Shown here: one piece after another, positions 62,079 to 64,000 of the stretch
Position numbering within the stretch: the stretch's first letter is position 1
How the letters are laid out: every line of letters starts with the position of its first letter
From: Herpetosiphonaceae bacterium
Lineage (GTDB): Bacteria > Chloroflexota > Chloroflexia > Chloroflexales > Herpetosiphonaceae
Assembly (NCBI GenBank): GCA_026003835.1
Contig: BPHZ01000007.1
Location: 1-64,000, forward strand
Reading direction: 5' to 3'
DNA: 64,000 bases
Position numbers and translations under genes: made by a program
Notes under the pieces: model-generated
The model's input: the letters and a program-made list of their open reading frames with translations, nothing else
The model's database searches: none
Told to the model about the DNA's origin: nothing

Positions 62079-63167
62079 ATGACGACGATTCCATCAGCCA
62101 GCGCTGCCCGGCGGCGCTTTGGCCTTTTTCTCGCGCCGGTTGTGCTGCTGCTCCTCTGGCTGGCGAGCGGCGCGTTTGTGCCGTCCAGGCTTGGGCAGCG
62201 CAGCATGCAGCTCCAGGGGCTGGTGACGACATTTCTGGGTATCTTTATCGAGGCGCTGCCCTTCCTGCTGGCAGGCGTCGCCGCCTCGATCGCTATCCAG
62301 CGCTGGGTTACCTCGGATCTGCTGAGCAAAATCGTCGGCCGCAGCAGTATTGGCGGCGCTGTGCGAGGCTCGCTTCTCGGTCTGCTGTTTCCCGTCTGCG
62401 AGTGCGGCGCTATCCCGGCCAGCAGGCGCCTGTTGCGCAAGGGCGCGCCTGTCCCGCTGGGCATCGCCTTTGCGCTGGCCGCGCCGGTGGTGAATCCGAT
62501 CGTGCTGCTCTCGACCATGGTTGCCTTCGACGATTGGCGCTGGGCCGCCGGCAGAGTTGGGCTGACGATCCTTATTGCCGTGCTGGTGGCGCTGATCGTC
62601 GGCGCGGGCATACGGCGCGAATCCCTGCTGGCGCCTGCGGCGCTCCTGCCCTCGCAAGGAGATGATGAGCACAACGGGGAGCAGCACGACGATCACGGCC
62701 ACGTCCACGATAGCCAGTGCCGGCACAGCCCTGCTCCGGCGAACTCGTGGCGCTCTCTGCTCGCCCAGGGTGCTGTGGAGTTCTTTGAGATGAGCCAGTA
62801 TCTCATCCTTGGCGGGCTGTTGGCGGCGACAATGCAGACATTTTTGCCCCAGAGCCTGCTGCTCAATCTAACAGCAGAAGGATCGCTGGGCCTGTTCGGT
62901 CCACTTGCCGGCGTGCTGGTCCTGATGGCTGTTGCGGTACTGCTGTCTGTCTGCTCTACCATCGATGCCTTTCTGGCGCTGGCCTTCCTTGGTCTTTTCC
63001 ATCCTGGCGCGGTGATGGCGTTCCTCGTCTTTGGGCCGATGATCGATATCAAAAGTACGTTGATGTTGACCTCTACCTTCCGTAAGGGGGCTATCGTGGC
63101 GATGGTGGTGCTGGCGGCGCAGTTCTCGCTGCTGGCCGGGCTCGCCGTGTATGTACTGATGAGGTAG
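62079..63167 (+). CDS. YraQ/DUF318-type permease with His-rich loop
   Basis: 362 residues with about eight membrane segments. Family mark: FPVCECGAIPASRRLLRKG (about 106-124), containing the C-x-C pair that is characteristic of YraQ permeases, and VNPIVLLSTMVAF. In the middle loop (about 190-215) there is a short His/Asp-rich segment DDEHNGEQHDDHGHVHD, which suggests metal binding. The second half repeats CSTIDAFLALAF. These permeases occur beside TIGR03943-type proteins, as here, and some are linked to metal or organic-ion efflux. Substrate not known. Confidence 0.85.
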   Translation: MTTIPSASAARRRFGLFLAPVVLLLLWLASGAFVPSRLGQRSMQLQGLVTTFLGIFIEALPFLLAGVAASIAIQRWVTSDLLSKIVGRSSIGGAVRGSLLGLLFPVCECGAIPASRRLLRKGAPVPLGIAFALAAPVVNPIVLLSTMVAFDDWRWAAGRVGLTILIAVLVALIVGAGIRRESLLAPAALLPSQGDDEHNGEQHDDHGHVHDSQCRHSPAPANSWRSLLAQGAVEFFEMSQYLILGGLLAATMQTFLPQSLLLNLTAEGSLGLFGPLAGVLVLMAVAVLLSVCSTIDAFLALAFLGLFHPGAVMAFLVFGPMIDIKSTLMLTSTFRKGAIVAMVVLAAQFSLLAGLAVYVLMR

Positions 63168-63170
63168 TCT

Positions 63171-63869
63171 ATGCTTCGTCGTCTGTATCCGCGCAATCTG
63201 CCTGCTTCGGCGATCGTCGGCACCCTCGGCATCATGTTTGTGCTGAAAGCGCTGAGCGGTGGTCTGGCGCTCTATATTCACCCGCGCTACACCACGCTGG
63301 TGTTGATCTGCGGCCTGCTGCTGGTTGTAGCCGGGCTGCTGTTGCTGGCGCTGCCGCCGCTGCCGCTCTCCGGCCCTATGCTTGTGCTGCCGGCGATCGT
63401 CCTGGTCCTGGCTTTGCTGGTGCCTGCGCGTCCGCTCGGCGCCAATCTGGTACCGAACAAAGGGCTTGCACCGGGCGGCAGCAATGCCCTCATCGCCCGC
63501 TGGCAGGCAGAGCGGCCAAGCGATACGCGGGTCTGGACGCTGCTGGAGTGGACGGCGGCGATCAGGCAGCAGGGCGCGGCATCGCTGGTCGGAAAACCGG
63601 TCTCGCTGAAAGGCTTCATCTATCGCGACGAGACACTAGGCCCAGATGAGGTCTACGTTGCCCGCTATGTTGTCACCTGCTGCACTGCCGACGGCACGGC
63701 TCTGTCGTTGCGCGTCAAGGCGCCAGGCGCGGCTTCGTTCTCCACCGACCAGTGGGTGCAGGTCGATGGGGTATTTGCGCTCGTTGAGATAGATGGACAG
63801 CAGATTCCCCGTGTTGATGGGACGCTCACACCTATTGAGACGCCGCGTTCGCCGTATCTCTACCCGTAA
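63171..63869 (+). CDS. TIGR03943-type putative permease subunit
   Basis: 232 residues. Three to four N-terminal membrane segments (about 13-110) followed by a soluble domain (about 145-232) with KGFIYRD, YVARYVVTCCTADGTALSL and WVQVDGVF. The paired Cys in VTCCTAD could bind metal. Only 3 bases separate it from the permease gene, with which this family regularly pairs. Likely forms a two-part transporter with it; substrate not known. Confidence 0.83.
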   Translation: MLRRLYPRNLPASAIVGTLGIMFVLKALSGGLALYIHPRYTTLVLICGLLLVVAGLLLLALPPLPLSGPMLVLPAIVLVLALLVPARPLGANLVPNKGLAPGGSNALIARWQAERPSDTRVWTLLEWTAAIRQQGAASLVGKPVSLKGFIYRDETLGPDEVYVARYVVTCCTADGTALSLRVKAPGAASFSTDQWVQVDGVFALVEIDGQQIPRVDGTLTPIETPRSPYLYP

Positions 63870-64000
63870 CGCCCGGTATGCTGCTCTCCGCGCACATATC
63901 TTGCTAACGCTCACCAATACTGGACGTGCTTTTTCTACGCACCCCCTCAGCACCGCGCCGATTTATCGCTCGGTATGATCCTGCAGCTGGGGGACAGATC

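Noticed and set aside
1..64000. tRNA, rRNA and riboswitch genes
   Set aside because: I looked for T-loop-like GTTCGA sequences with paired arms and for conserved rRNA segments, and found nothing I could support by reading.

Overview
The window is GC-rich, gene-dense bacterial DNA. Its content points to Chloroflexota, probably a filamentous member of the Chloroflexales/Roseiflexus-Herpetosiphon kind: a carotenoid-glycoside-ester operon, very large cyclase/STAND-ATPase/TPR regulators, huge FG-GAP and Calx-beta surface proteins, and a type III-D CRISPR effector operon. The taxonomic call is inference from gene content. I see no rRNA or tRNA genes.

Layout. 0.3-12.9 kb holds a truncated STAND ATPase and a giant secreted surface protein (FG-GAP repeats, a zincin-like motif, five near-identical 888-bp repeats, a CARDB-like tail) that is split by about eight single-base insertions. 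13-19 kb (minus strand) is a signalling group: a cNMP-binding protein, an HD-domain protein, and a tandem-cyclase/ATPase/TPR giant whose two cyclase domains look individually incomplete but complementary. 19.2-21.1 kb holds a hypothetical protein and a GH114-like lipoprotein. 21.1-27.1 kb is a four-gene carotenoid operon (CrtB, GT2, CruF-acyltransferase fusion, CrtI) with 4-bp gene overlaps, preceded by a TetR gene; related inverted repeats lie in front of both.

27.4-39.7 kb is a defence region: REP-like hairpins, one solitary CRISPR repeat, a Card1-like CARF nuclease gene with an altered active-site motif, HD-less Cas10, Cas7, Csx10, double Cas7, Csx19 and a large RAMP protein with a possible OB/S1-like tail, all tightly coupled. 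No Cas1, Cas2 or Cas6 is present. Fragments of a DUF499-type ATPase and a possible Tn3-like transposase follow, then a secreted serpin. 39.9-47.8 kb is a plus-strand housekeeping run: TldD/TldE pair, a peptide-deformylase-like protein lacking the catalytic Glu, GalT-like transferase, ArgRS, an orphan beta-class DNA methyltransferase, and a frameshifted histidine phosphatase. 47.9-50.5 kb pairs a frameshifted Leu/Ile/Val-type binding protein with a membrane HAMP-STAS protein and no permease. 51-59 kb (mainly minus strand) holds a lipoprotein, a polytopic membrane protein, two secreted proteins (one a matrixin-like protein with QEVGH in place of HExxH) and an exopolysaccharide module (GT4, two Wzz-like proteins, BY-kinase, CpsB phosphatase). 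59-64 kb holds a BON-SRPBCC protein, a PD40 propeller, and a YraQ-type permease with its TIGR03943-type partner.

A window-wide peculiarity: all of about 13 frameshifts I can reconstruct are single-base insertions, mostly lengthening G or C runs, and they are confined to two patches (2-8 kb and 47.5-48.3 kb). This may be sequence error or recent pseudogenisation and should be resolved first.
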